This document shows positions 33,762 to 42,562 of a DNA stretch of 64,000 nt, one piece after another. A model generated the notes under the pieces. That model searched no databases and had not been told where the DNA came from. It saw only the letters and a program-made list of their open reading frames with translations. How positions within the stretch are numbered: the first letter of the stretch is position 1; the number at the start of each line of letters is the position of its first letter. The stretch is from assembly GCF_900104385.1 (NCBI RefSeq), contig NZ_FNJA01000002.1:1-64000 (forward strand). The letters are read 5' to 3'. The DNA is from Rhodoferax sp. OV413 (GTDB lineage: Bacteria; Pseudomonadota; Gammaproteobacteria; Burkholderiales; Burkholderiaceae_C). The position numbers were made by a program, and so were the translations under genes.

Positions 33762-35114
33762 ATGGACATGACCGATAGCCAGCAACTCAGCCCCCGCCCC
33801 CGTACCGACGCCGCCTGGCTGGACGCGCACTGGATGCCTTACTCGGGCAACCGCAACTTCAAGGCCGACCCGCGCATCATCACCGGCGCCAAGGGCAGCT
33901 ACTACACCGATATCGACGGCCGCCAGATCCTGGACGGACTCTCCGGCCTGTGGTGTTGCGGCCTGGGCCATGGCCGCGCCGATATCACGGCAGCCGCCAC
34001 CCGCCAGCTGGCCACGCTGGACTATTCGCCGGCCTTCCAGTTTGCGCACCCGCTATCGTTCGAGCTGGCCAACAAGCTCAAAGAATTGACGCCCGACGGC
34101 CTGGACCACGTGTTCTTCACCGGCTCCGGCTCGGAAGCCGCCGACACCTCGCTGAAGATGGCGCGCGCCTACTGGCGCACCAAGGGCCAAGCCAGCAAGA
34201 CCCGCCTGATTGGCCGCGAAAAGGGCTACCACGGCGTGAACTTCGGCGGCATCTCGGTAGGCGGCATAGGCGCGAATCGCAAGATGTTTGGCGAAGCCCT
34301 GCAGGCCGACCATCTGCCGCACACCCAGCTGAAGAGCAACGCCTTCTCGCGCGGCATGCCGAAGACCGGCGCCGAGCTGGCCGACGGGCTGCTGGACCTG
34401 ATTGCGCTGCACGACGCGTCAAACATCGCCGCCGTCATCGTCGAACCCATGTCGGGCTCGGCCGGCGTGGTGGTGCCGCCGGTGGGCTACTTGCAACGCC
34501 TGCGCGAAATCTGCACCGCGCACAACATCCTGCTGATTTTTGACGAAGTGATCACCGGCTTTGGCCGCATGGGCGCGATGACCGGTGCCGAAGCCTTTGG
34601 CGTCACGCCCGACATCATGAACGTGGCCAAGCAGATCACCAACGGCGCCCAGCCCATGGGGGCGGTGCTGGTCAAGAAGGACATCTACGACACCTTCATG
34701 GCAGCCGGCGGCCCCGACTACATGCTGGAGTTTGCCCACGGCTACACCTACTCGGCCCACCCCGTGGCCTGCGCGGTCGGCCTGGCCACGCTGGACATCC
34801 TGGTGCAAGAAAACATGGTGCAGCGCGTGCAAGCCATTGCCCCGCATTTCGAGAACGCAGTGCACAGCCTGAAGGGCGCCAAGCATGTGACCGACATCCG
34901 CAACTACGGCCTGGCCGCCGGCATCACCATCGCCGCCGTGCCCGGCGAGCCGGCGCGCCGCCCGTATGAGATCGCCATGGCGATGTGGAAGAAGGGCTTT
35001 TACGTGCGCTACGGCGGCGACACCATCCAGATGGCACCGCCCTTCGTCATCACCCCGGCCGAGATCGACAGCATGGTGAACGCGCTGGGCGAGACGCTGA
35101 ACGCGCAAGCCTAG
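33762..35114 (+). CDS. Omega-amino acid--pyruvate aminotransferase
   Basis: A 450-residue class III PLP-dependent transaminase. The PLP lysine is Lys290 (NVAKQITNGAQPMGAV); the aspartate of IFDEVITGFGRMG and the phosphate-binding FTGSGSEAADTSLKMA are conserved. Closest in pattern to beta-alanine:pyruvate transaminases (BauA/AptA), which move the omega-amino group to pyruvate and give malonate semialdehyde plus alanine. ATG 33762 follows GGAG at 6 bases. Regulated probably by the divergent LysR protein. No semialdehyde dehydrogenase is adjacent. Confidence 0.92.
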   Translation: MDMTDSQQLSPRPRTDAAWLDAHWMPYSGNRNFKADPRIITGAKGSYYTDIDGRQILDGLSGLWCCGLGHGRADITAAATRQLATLDYSPAFQFAHPLSFELANKLKELTPDGLDHVFFTGSGSEAADTSLKMARAYWRTKGQASKTRLIGREKGYHGVNFGGISVGGIGANRKMFGEALQADHLPHTQLKSNAFSRGMPKTGAELADGLLDLIALHDASNIAAVIVEPMSGSAGVVVPPVGYLQRLREICTAHNILLIFDEVITGFGRMGAMTGAEAFGVTPDIMNVAKQITNGAQPMGAVLVKKDIYDTFMAAGGPDYMLEFAHGYTYSAHPVACAVGLATLDILVQENMVQRVQAIAPHFENAVHSLKGAKHVTDIRNYGLAAGITIAAVPGEPARRPYEIAMAMWKKGFYVRYGGDTIQMAPPFVITPAEIDSMVNALGETLNAQA

Positions 35115-35127
35115 CCCAATCAGCACC

Positions 35128-35185
35128 CGCCAGCAGCTATCGAAAACATAGCTGCTGGCGCTGGTGTTCTGTACGCTAGAAGCCT
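35128..35185. repeat. Dispersed palindromic repeat, copy 6 (with 13-bp hairpin)
   Basis: A 13-bp perfect stem (35128-35140 with 35148-35160; CGCCAGCAGCTAT arm) with a 7-base loop, followed by GGTGTTCTGTACGCTAG. It lies directly after the transaminase stop and could end transcription, although a T tract is missing. Confidence 0.7.
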
Positions 35186-35204
35186 AAGAGGCTAAGAATC
35201 GGGG

Positions 35205-36107
35205 TCAAGGGGTCACCACCAGCTCCTTCACCCGCTCCTGCCGCACCACATACAGCCCGCAGCCAATCACGATGGCGCCGCCCAGCAAGGTATTGCTGTC
35301 GGGGAAGCTGTTCCACAGCAGCGCGTCCAGCGCGATACCCCAGGCCAGCGAGGTGTACTCGAACGGCGCCACCACCGAAGCCTGGCCGTGGCGAAACGCG
35401 TGGGTGATCGCCAACTGACCAACAAATCCGCTGACCGCAATCACCCCTAACACCGGCGCGTGTGCGGCCTGCACTGGCACCCAATGCGGCCAGGCCAGCG
35501 CGCCCGCGCCAAAGGCCAGGCCGCTGGTGCCCCAGAACACCAGGCTGGCGGCCGAATCGGTGCGGCTGGCGATGCGCCCGGTCAGCGCCGACACGGCGTA
35601 GCACAGGGCCGACACCAAAATCGCCAGCGCACCCAGCGACAAGAACATGCCCTGGTCGGGCCGCAGCGCCACCACCACGCCGCACAGGCCGCCGCCCAGC
35701 GCCAGCCAGTGGCTGGGCCGCACCTTTTCCTTCAGCACCGGAATCGACAGCACGGTGATCAGCAGCGGAGCGATGAAGAAGATGGTGTAGGCCTCGGCCA
35801 GGCCCAGGGTCTGCAGCCCGTAGACAAACGAGCTCAGCATGGTCACGCCGATCACCATGCGCAACGCATGCAGCGGCCAGCGCACCCTGAACACATTGCC
35901 CAGCTCCTTGCGCCACAGCACGTACATCAGCACCAGCGGCAGCGCCACACCGCCTCGCATCGCCGCCACCTGCAGCGGGGGGTAGCTGGCGGTGAGCGAT
36001 TTCATGGCCGCATCCATCATCGAAAAAGCCCCCACGGCGATCACCATGGCGATGATGCCGCGCAGGTTTTCCGAAGCTGTCGGTCTGAGAGCGGTAGCAG
36101 CAGGCAC
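35205..36107 (-). CDS. EamA/DMT-family transporter
   Basis: A 300-residue inner-membrane protein with about ten hydrophobic helices in two EamA repeats (first repeat from LRGIIAMVIAVGAFSMMDAA, second from LGALAILVSALCYAVSALTG). It probably exports a small metabolite. Start: GTG 36107 with GGAGA 7 bases upstream; a longer frame from ATG 36365 has a non-hydrophobic, unlikely N-terminus and overlaps the divergent thioesterase gene. The substrate is unknown. Confidence 0.88.
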   Translation of the reverse strand: MPAATALRPTASENLRGIIAMVIAVGAFSMMDAAMKSLTASYPPLQVAAMRGGVALPLVLMYVLWRKELGNVFRVRWPLHALRMVIGVTMLSSFVYGLQTLGLAEAYTIFFIAPLLITVLSIPVLKEKVRPSHWLALGGGLCGVVVALRPDQGMFLSLGALAILVSALCYAVSALTGRIASRTDSAASLVFWGTSGLAFGAGALAWPHWVPVQAAHAPVLGVIAVSGFVGQLAITHAFRHGQASVVAPFEYTSLAWGIALDALLWNSFPDSNTLLGGAIVIGCGLYVVRQERVKELVVTP

Positions 36108-36225
36108 GTAGATGTCTCCGTAAGCAAGCCCGCACGGCGATGGGGCTCTTGGTTTATGCTGGCAGTTTTGCGTACTACGCAAGCGCCACTGCATTGAAAG
36201 TGGCGCCAACACAGGGCACACGGGT

Positions 36226-36642
36226 ATGTCTATCTGGAAGAAACCGATCTCGGTCGAAGCACTCAGCACCATGGCACTGGGCACGGCGATAGCCCACCTG
36301 GGGATCGAATTTCTGGAAGTAGGCGACGACTTTATCAGCGCCCGCGTTCCCGTGGATACACGCACCTGTCAACCCTACGGACTGCTGCACGGCGGCGTCA
36401 GCGTGGTGCTGGCCGAGACCCTGGGTTCCTGCGGCGCGATGTACGCCTCGCCCGAAGGCCACAAGGCCGTGGGCCTGGACATTAACGCCAACCACCTGCG
36501 CGGCGTGACCAGCGGCTGGGTCACCGGCACGGCCCGGCCGGTGCACATAGGGCGCACTACCCAGGTCTGGCAAATCGACCTGGTGGACGACGCCGGCAAG
36601 ATGGTCTGCGCATCCCGCATCACCATGGCGATTCTGAGCTAA
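36226..36642 (+). CDS. PaaI/YdiI-family hotdog thioesterase
   Basis: A 138-residue hotdog-fold acyl-CoA thioesterase. The signature is QPYGLLHGGVSVVLAETLGS, where HGG and the Glu of AET form the catalytic site, followed by VGLDINANHLRGV. The length is normal. It likely hydrolyses aromatic or 2-oxoacyl-CoA thioesters; 1,4-dihydroxy-2-naphthoyl-CoA is the substrate of some relatives. It is divergent from the EamA gene and stands alone. Confidence 0.9.
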   Translation: MSIWKKPISVEALSTMALGTAIAHLGIEFLEVGDDFISARVPVDTRTCQPYGLLHGGVSVVLAETLGSCGAMYASPEGHKAVGLDINANHLRGVTSGWVTGTARPVHIGRTTQVWQIDLVDDAGKMVCASRITMAILS

Positions 36643-36671
36643 GCCCGGCGTGCCGCTTCGTTCGTTTTAGT

Positions 36672-36730
36672 GTTTTAGGCCGCTGGCGCTTATTCCATCT
36701 GCGCTAGCCGCTATTGAAAATATAGCTACT
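36672..36730. repeat. Dispersed palindromic repeat, copy 7
   Basis: GGCCGCTGGCGCTTATTCC...CTGCGCTAGCCGCTATT, then TATAGCTACT. It sits between convergent gene ends and supplies the TAG stop of the adenosyltransferase gene (36726-36728). Confidence 0.8.
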
Positions 36731-37289
36731 CGCTGCTGCGCGCCAAACGCTCGCTTTTCCAGTACACGTCGTCCCCACCGTCCATCCGGTTCAGCACCCG
36801 GGCCAACACGAACAGCAAATCGCTCAAGCGGTTCAGGTACTGCCGGGGCGTGTCCTTCAGGCTTTCCAGCTGCTCCAGCGCGACCACGGTACGCTCGGCT
36901 CGGCGCGCTACGGTGCGGCAGACGTGGGCTTGCGAGGCGGCGCGGCTGCCGGCGGGCAGGATGAATTCGGCCAGCCGCGGCAGCGCAGCGTTGTGCTCGG
37001 CCAGCGCCTGGTCCAAAGCCAATACCGCCTCGGGTTTCAGCAACTCGAAGCCGGGAATCGACAGCTCGCCGCCCAAGTTGAACAGCTGGTGCTGCACCTC
37101 CACCAGCAGCGTGCGCACGCCCTCGGGCAGCGGCTCGCACAGCAGCAGGCCGATGTGGCTGTTCAACTCGTCCACGTCGCCCATGGCCTGCACGCGCAGG
37201 CTGTCCTTGCGGACCCGGGTGTTGTCGCCCAGGCCGGTGGTGCCGTCGTCGCCGGTGCGGGTGGCAATTTGCGTCAGGCGATTGGCCAT
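36726..37289 (-). CDS. Cob(I)yrinic acid a,c-diamide adenosyltransferase, PduO type
   Basis: The 187-residue enzyme transfers adenosyl from ATP to cob(I)alamin, making coenzyme B12. It has the N-terminal TRTGDDGTTGLGD nucleotide-binding segment, the middle VQHQLFNLGGELS and the RTVARRAERTVVALE helix, followed by LNRLSDLLFVLARVLN. ATG 37289 has a perfect AGGAGG 5 bases upstream. It is divergent from the FAD oxidase at 37356. Its last codon and stop come from the dispersed repeat. Confidence 0.94.
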   Translation of the reverse strand: MANRLTQIATRTGDDGTTGLGDNTRVRKDSLRVQAMGDVDELNSHIGLLLCEPLPEGVRTLLVEVQHQLFNLGGELSIPGFELLKPEAVLALDQALAEHNAALPRLAEFILPAGSRAASQAHVCRTVARRAERTVVALEQLESLKDTPRQYLNRLSDLLFVLARVLNRMDGGDDVYWKSERLARSSE

Positions 37290-37355
37290 GGCGGCCTCCT
37301 TGTGTGAATAGAGCGAGAATTGTGCGGTATCCACGCCCTCTACCGGAGTCTGCCC

Positions 37356-38780
37356 ATGAACGCCCCCACCGCCCCCCAGCACCTGCTGCCAACCATCGCC
37401 ATCCGCACCATGCCCGCTGCCCTGGTCGAGGCGCTGCAGGCCCGCTTTGGCGCGCAGTTCTCGGTAGCGATGGCGGTGCGCGAGCACCATGGCCGCGATG
37501 AATCCTCGTTCTCGGTGCCACCGCCGGCCGCCGTGGTGTTTGCCGAGAGCACGGCCGACGTGGCCGACGCGCTGAAGCTGGCCAGCGAATACGCGGTGCC
37601 GGTGATTCCCTTCGGCGTCGGCTCCTCACTGGAAGGCCATTTGCTGGCGGTGCAAGGCGGCATCAGCCTGGACGTGAGCCGCATGAACGCCATCCTCAGC
37701 GTGAATGCCGACGACCTGACGGTCACCGTGCAGCCCGGCGTGACACGCAAACAGCTGAACGAAGCTATCAAGGACACCGGCCTGTTCTTCCCCATCGACC
37801 CCGGCGCCGACGCGTCGATTGGCGGCATGTGCGCGACCCGCGCCAGCGGCACCAACGCCGTGCGCTACGGCACCATGCGCGAGAACGTGCTGGCGCTGGA
37901 AGTCGTGACCGCCAGCGGCGAAGTCATCCACACCGGCACCCGGGCCAAGAAGTCCAGCGCCGGCTACGACCTGACACGGCTGATGGTCGGCAGCGAAGGC
38001 ACCTTGGGCGTGATCACCGCCGCCACCGTCAAGGTCTATCCGCTGCCCGAGGCCATCTCGGCCGCCATCTGCTCGTTCCCCAGCATCGAGGCCGCGGTGC
38101 GCTCCACCATCCAGGTGATCCAGCTGGGCGTGCCGATTGCGCGCGTCGAGCTGATCGACGCGAACACCGTGCGCATGGTCAACAGCTACGCCAAGCTGGG
38201 CCTGCGCGAGGAACCGCTGCTGCTGATGGAGTTCCACGGCTCGCCCACCGGCGTGAAGGAACAGGCCGAGCTGGTGCAGGAAATCGCCACCGACCACGGC
38301 GGCCAGGCCTTTGAATGGGCCAGCACCCCCGAGGAGCGCACGCGCTTGTGGACGGCCCGGCACAACGCCTATTTCGCCGCCGTGCAGTCGCGCCCGGGCT
38401 GCAAGGTGATCTCCACCGACACCTGCGTGCCGATCTCGCGCCTGGCGGATTGCCTGCTCGATTCGGTCACCGAGGCCGACGCCTCCGGCATCCCCTACTT
38501 CCTGGTCGGCCATGTGGGCGACGGCAACTTCCACTTCGGCTACCTGATCGACCCCGATAACGCTGAAGAACGCGAGAAGGCCGAACAGCTGAACCACGCC
38601 CTGGTCAGCCGCGCGCTGGCGCTGGAAGGCACTTGCACCGGCGAACACGGCGTAGGCCTGCACAAGATGGACTTTCTGGTCGCCGAGACCGGCGCCGGCG
38701 CGGTGGCCATAATGCGCGCCATCAAGCAGGCGCTGGACCCGCAGAACATCCTGAACCCGGGCAAGATTTTCAAGATTTAA
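37356..38780 (+). CDS. FAD-linked 2-hydroxyacid oxidoreductase (D-lactate dehydrogenase / GlcD type)
   Basis: The 474-residue protein has the PCMH-type FAD domain (VIPFGVGSSLEGHLLAVQGG; IDPGADASIGGMCATRASGT) and the C-terminal substrate cap with GHVGDGNFHFGYLI and CTGEHGVGLHKMDFL, ending NPGKIFKI. It oxidises D-lactate or a similar (R)-2-hydroxyacid and passes electrons onward. It carries no Fe-S region, so it is the single-subunit form rather than a complete GlcDEF. ATG 37356 is chosen over a TTG-like upstream frame. A dispersed repeat follows the stop. Confidence 0.92.
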   Translation: MNAPTAPQHLLPTIAIRTMPAALVEALQARFGAQFSVAMAVREHHGRDESSFSVPPPAAVVFAESTADVADALKLASEYAVPVIPFGVGSSLEGHLLAVQGGISLDVSRMNAILSVNADDLTVTVQPGVTRKQLNEAIKDTGLFFPIDPGADASIGGMCATRASGTNAVRYGTMRENVLALEVVTASGEVIHTGTRAKKSSAGYDLTRLMVGSEGTLGVITAATVKVYPLPEAISAAICSFPSIEAAVRSTIQVIQLGVPIARVELIDANTVRMVNSYAKLGLREEPLLLMEFHGSPTGVKEQAELVQEIATDHGGQAFEWASTPEERTRLWTARHNAYFAAVQSRPGCKVISTDTCVPISRLADCLLDSVTEADASGIPYFLVGHVGDGNFHFGYLIDPDNAEEREKAEQLNHALVSRALALEGTCTGEHGVGLHKMDFLVAETGAGAVAIMRAIKQALDPQNILNPGKIFKI

Positions 38781-38787
38781 ACGTTTG

Positions 38788-38840
38788 AGGGCTCTGGCGC
38801 ATATTCCACCTGCGCGGGTTGCTCTCAAATTAGGAGCAAA
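38788..38840. repeat. Dispersed palindromic repeat, copy 8
   Basis: GGGCTCTGGCGCATATTCC...CTGCGCGGGTTGCTCT between convergent genes. Confidence 0.75.
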
Positions 38841-38846
38841 TTCAAC

Positions 38847-39743
38847 CTAGGGCAGACTGGCACTGCACAGGCCTTGCCCGGGCGCCAGCGCCCATTTCTC
38901 CAGCCAGATCCCCAGCTGCTGCGCACCGGCGTCGCCGGCCGCAACGTGGCGGGTGCACAGCGGCGCGCTGCGGCCGGCCGCGCGTTCGGCAAAGCGCAGG
39001 TAGGCGGCGGCCGGCACCTGGGCATCGGCGTCGCCCCAGAGCTGCAGGATGGGCCATTCCAGGTCGATCAAGGGCCGGGCGGTATGCCAGCGCCACAGGT
39101 CGCGCCAGTAGCGCAGGCTGCGGCCCTGGACCTCGCTGCTGTCGGGCGCATCTGAACGCTGGGCCTCATCCAACGCCTGCCAGGCCGCCAGCTGGCCGCT
39201 GCGCTGGGCTTGCAGCACACCGGCTTCCAGCGGGTCCAGCCCCGAGCCTTGCAGCAACACCAGGCCGGCCAGGCGCTGCACCTCGGCGGCCAGGCCGGGC
39301 AGCAGGTTGATGCCTTCGGCCACCCCCACCAGCAGCTGCGGTACGGGGGCGCTGCCGGCCTGGGCCAGCGCGTCGGCACGCAGGGCCGCGCGGGCGCTCT
39401 CCTGCCAGCGCGACAGGCTGTCACGCTGGGTGAAGCCGGGCGTGCAGCTGCCAGGTCCGGCCTGCGGGTCGACACCGGGCTTGTGCAGCACCAGCAGTTG
39501 GGCATGCGGCAGACTGGCCAGGCTACGCGCCAGCGGCGGCGCCAGGCCCATGCAGCCGTCGCCGGCGAGCACGATCACCCGGTAGCGCAATGGTTGCGAG
39601 GGCTCGCGCTGCAGTACCGGCACCGGATTGGCCGGCGACAGGCCGGGTAGCGTGGAAGATGAAAAAAGGGGCTGCGCCTGCGCGCAGCCCCCGATACAGG
39701 CCAGCACCGCCAGCGCGGTGCGTGAGGCTTGCAACCAGCCCAT
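38847..39743 (-). CDS. Secreted alpha/beta-hydrolase-like protein, 298 aa
   Basis: A signal peptide (about 1-23, ending CAQAQ) precedes a domain with RYRVIVLAGDGCMGLAPPLA, LLVGVAEGINLLPG, LVLLQGSG and a late LQLWGDADAQVP, the order seen in alpha/beta-hydrolase folds. The usual GxSxG nucleophile elbow is replaced by VGVAEG, so it may be non-catalytic. It begins 11 bases after the CsgG-like gene on the same strand, so the two are probably cotranscribed. Start ATG 39743 has no good ribosome binding site, suggesting coupling to the upstream gene. Confidence 0.7.
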   Translation of the reverse strand: MGWLQASRTALAVLACIGGCAQAQPLFSSSTLPGLSPANPVPVLQREPSQPLRYRVIVLAGDGCMGLAPPLARSLASLPHAQLLVLHKPGVDPQAGPGSCTPGFTQRDSLSRWQESARAALRADALAQAGSAPVPQLLVGVAEGINLLPGLAAEVQRLAGLVLLQGSGLDPLEAGVLQAQRSGQLAAWQALDEAQRSDAPDSSEVQGRSLRYWRDLWRWHTARPLIDLEWPILQLWGDADAQVPAAAYLRFAERAAGRSAPLCTRHVAAGDAGAQQLGIWLEKWALAPGQGLCSASLP

Positions 39744-39754
39744 GGACGTGGGAG

Positions 39755-40798
39755 TTACTTCGCCAGTTCCTGGATGGTCGCAGCGTCCAGACGGCCGGTC
39801 TGGCTGATGCGGCGGTCCTTCTGGAAGGCGTTCAGCGCGGCCACGGTCTTGCGGCCCATGGAGCCGTCGGCCACACCGGCGTCGTAGCCGAGCTTGTTCA
39901 GGCGTTCTTGTGCCGACTTGAGCGACATGCTGGCTGCAGCAGCACCGGGTGCCGAGGTCTGCGAAGGTGCGGCACCGCCGTCCACGCCCAGCTTGCCGCC
40001 GCCGCCCAGACCCTGGCCTTGTACGGTTTGGGCGCGATAGTTGCGCACGGCGCGGACCATGCCGTTGTAGGCGTCCATGAAGGCCGCAGCAATCACCTTG
40101 CCCTGGGGCGTGCTGTTGTAGGCGCCCGCGGCACCGCCGCCCGAGCCGCCAAACAAGGCGCCCATGCCACCCCAATCGGTCTTGGAGGCGCTGCCTTCGG
40201 AGGCCGCGACCTGCACGCTGGAGCGGTTGTCGATCATGGTCAGCATGACGCTGGCTTCGCGCGTGGCGGTAGAGCCGGCCACTGCACCCAGCACCCGGCC
40301 GGCATTGCCGAACAGGCCGCCGATGGAGGCTGCTGCGCCGCCGGTGTTCTGGTTGAAGATGACTTCGGGCGACAGGCCGTAGTCGGACGACACCACTTGG
40401 CCCTTGCCGAAGTTGCTGCCCTGGCGCATTTCGCCAGAGTTCATCAGCGCGCGCTCGCGGCTCATGGCGTTCATGCCGGCAGCGCTACGCTCCACCACGA
40501 TGAAGCAGTTGGACTGCTGGATCATCAGGCGCAGCAGGTTGGCGGTAGGCGGCAAACGGTATTCGTTGCGCAGGATGGTGTACCAGCCGGCTTGTTCGTT
40601 TTCGATCAGCGACACCGTGCCCAGGGCCGACGGGCATTTTTCGAGCTGCGAATTTTCATTCGCGCTGGTGGCTCCACCCGCGCTGCCGGTGGCTACGGTC
40701 TTGGCTTCGGAGCTGCCCATTTTCATGTCGGTGGTTTCGCAACCAGCCAGGAGGGCGACTACGCAAGCCGCTACGAGTGAAGTTTTTAGGATGTGCAT
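39755..40798 (-). CDS. CsgG-like lipoprotein with C-terminal peptidoglycan-binding domain
   Basis: The 347-residue protein has a type II signal peptide and lipobox Cys20 (LLAGC). Residues about 55-255 resemble CsgG/HfaB (LLRLMIQQSNCFIVVERSAA, SRERALMNSGEM, ASVMLTMIDNRSS), and residues about 285-347 form a PG_binding_1 domain (AQERLNKLGYDAGVADGSMG, RKTVAALNAFQKDRR). CsgG proteins form outer-membrane pores or act in surface attachment. Coupling to a peptidoglycan-binding module suggests anchoring between outer membrane and wall. No curli subunit gene is adjacent. Start ATG 40798; a longer frame lacks a signal peptide. Confidence 0.85.
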   Translation of the reverse strand: MHILKTSLVAACVVALLAGCETTDMKMGSSEAKTVATGSAGGATSANENSQLEKCPSALGTVSLIENEQAGWYTILRNEYRLPPTANLLRLMIQQSNCFIVVERSAAGMNAMSRERALMNSGEMRQGSNFGKGQVVSSDYGLSPEVIFNQNTGGAAASIGGLFGNAGRVLGAVAGSTATREASVMLTMIDNRSSVQVAASEGSASKTDWGGMGALFGGSGGGAAGAYNSTPQGKVIAAAFMDAYNGMVRAVRNYRAQTVQGQGLGGGGKLGVDGGAAPSQTSAPGAAAASMSLKSAQERLNKLGYDAGVADGSMGRKTVAALNAFQKDRRISQTGRLDAATIQELAK

Positions 40799-40880
40799 GG
40801 TAATTTTTGAAACCAAATGAGTGCAAGAGTTTACAAAAATATAAACCGAATACAACGCATCCGCGGCAGAAATCTACTGC

Positions 40881-41624
40881 TTATGGAGTAAGCGGCATGC
40901 GGTACAGCCACACCGGTCGGCCGTCCGGGGCCTCCAGCCGGCCGGTGGCCAGCACACCCGGCACCTCGAACTCCAGACTCACCAGCCAGCTGCCCGGCGC
41001 CATCTGCGCCCGGGCTTTGGCCAGCGCGCGCGGCATGCTTTCGGGCCGCTGGAACAGGTAGACCAGCGCATAGGGGCTCCAGTCCGCGCGCCAGATGTCG
41101 CCCTGGCATACCCGAGCCCAGGGGCAACGCAGCGCGCAGGCAGCACGCAGGGGCCAGCTCCATTCGAGTCCGTGCAGCTCGGCCTGCGGGTAGGCCTGGC
41201 GCAGCGCCTGCAGGCCATGGCCCAGCCCACAGCCTGCGTCCAGCACCCGCGCGCCCTGCGCCAGGGGCACGACGGCGGCCAGGCCCTGCAAGGCCTGGGC
41301 GGGGGTCGGGAACAGGGGCGCATCACGCCAGGCGTTCAAGGGGTAGACCAGTAAGAACAAGGCCAGCGGCAGCAGCCAGGCCCAGGCCGGCAGCGCCAGC
41401 GTGCCAGACAAGGCCAGCGACAGCGGAAAGCCCGCGGCGATCAGCCCGCGCCGCCACCAGGTCGCGCCCCACAGGCTGCAGGCCGCGCCGCAGGCGGTCG
41501 CCAGCAGCAAGGCCGCAATGCCCGGCAGGCCGAGCTGCAACAGCAGCACAAACACCGCCCAGGCGCCGCCCCAGGCCAGCAGCGCCGGTAGCGGCCACGG
41601 CAGAGGCCATGGCATGCGCGGCAT
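40881..41624 (-). CDS. Membrane-anchored SAM-dependent methyltransferase
   Basis: Residues 1-95 hold about four hydrophobic helices; residues about 115-247 form a class I methyltransferase with the SAM motif VLDAGCGLGHGLQALR and a second-strand acidic residue in ELHGLEWSW. It stops short of the normal length for ribosomal or DNA methyltransferases and has no target-recognition region, so the substrate is unknown. It starts 4 bases after the parB stop on the same strand, at the end of the par operon. Confidence 0.85.
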   Translation of the reverse strand: MPRMPWPLPWPLPALLAWGGAWAVFVLLLQLGLPGIAALLLATACGAACSLWGATWWRRGLIAAGFPLSLALSGTLALPAWAWLLPLALFLLVYPLNAWRDAPLFPTPAQALQGLAAVVPLAQGARVLDAGCGLGHGLQALRQAYPQAELHGLEWSWPLRAACALRCPWARVCQGDIWRADWSPYALVYLFQRPESMPRALAKARAQMAPGSWLVSLEFEVPGVLATGRLEAPDGRPVWLYRMPLTP

Positions 41625-41628
41625 GGGC

Positions 41629-42549
41629 TTAGCGGGCGGCGCCGCGGCTGAGTTTGTCGATCAGGCCGTTGAGCTCGTCGAGCGAGCCGAACTGCACCGT
41701 CAGCTCGCCCATTTCCTCGATCTTGCCGTGGCGCTTGACGCGCTTCTTGATGCTGATTTCTACGTCCGCCATCAGCAGGTCGGAGAGCTCTTCTTCGACC
41801 CGTTTCAGGTCGCGCGACTTCTCTTTTTGCAGCTTGGGCGAAGGGGTCAGCGAGAACTCGGCGCTGAGCTTCTTGACCAGGCCCTCGGCCTCACGCACCG
41901 ACATCTTCTTGGCGGCGATCTGGCTGGCGGCTGTGATCTGCGAAGCCTTGTCCAGCGCCAGCAGGGCCCGCGCATGGCCCATGTCCAGGTCGCCGGCCAT
42001 CAGCATGGTTTGCACCGGTTCGGCCAGGTTCAGCAGGCGCAGCAGGTTGCTGGCGGCGCTGCGCGAGCGGCCCACGGCCTGGGCGGCCAGCTCGTGGGTC
42101 AGGCCGAATTCCTTTACCAGGCGCTGCAGGCCCTGGGCTTCTTCCAGCGGGTTCAGGTCTTCGCGCTGGATGTTTTCGATCAGCGCCATGGCGGCGGCGG
42201 ACTCGTCCGGCACATCGCGCACCAGCACCGGCACCCGGTCCAGACCGGCCAGGCGGGCCGCACGGAAACGCCGTTCGCCGGCGATGATTTCGTACTTGCC
42301 GGCGTTGTCGCCGCTGGTCAGGCGCCGCACCAGGATTGGCTGCATGATGCCCTGGACCTTGATGCTCTCGGCCAGCTCGTACAGCGCGCCCTCATCCATG
42401 CGGGTGCGCGGCTGGTATTGGCCGGCCACCAGCTCGGTCAGCAGCAGCTCGGTGGGCAGGCCAGGCTCTTGCGGTACAGGGTCTTGTACCTTGGGGCCGA
42501 GCAAGGCGTCCAGGCCCATGCCCAGGCCTTTGCGTTTAGGGGTTGCCAT
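41629..42549 (-). CDS. parB: Chromosome partitioning protein ParB
   Basis: The 306-residue protein binds parS sites and spreads along DNA to load the partition complex. Landmarks: N-terminal ParA-contact box (GLGMGLDALLG), the CTP/ParBc motifs YQPRTRMDEGALYELAESIK and GERRFRAARLAG, the HTH (LTHELAAQAVGRSRSAASNLLRLL) and a C-terminal dimerisation region. Four parS-like sites are visible in this window, three of them in rsmG and mnmG upstream. It follows the small hydrolase gene by 13 bases; parA is the next gene upstream of that. Confidence 0.97.
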   Translation of the reverse strand: MATPKRKGLGMGLDALLGPKVQDPVPQEPGLPTELLLTELVAGQYQPRTRMDEGALYELAESIKVQGIMQPILVRRLTSGDNAGKYEIIAGERRFRAARLAGLDRVPVLVRDVPDESAAAMALIENIQREDLNPLEEAQGLQRLVKEFGLTHELAAQAVGRSRSAASNLLRLLNLAEPVQTMLMAGDLDMGHARALLALDKASQITAASQIAAKKMSVREAEGLVKKLSAEFSLTPSPKLQKEKSRDLKRVEEELSDLLMADVEISIKKRVKRHGKIEEMGELTVQFGSLDELNGLIDKLSRGAAR

Positions 42550-42562
42550 ATCTATGTGCTTT

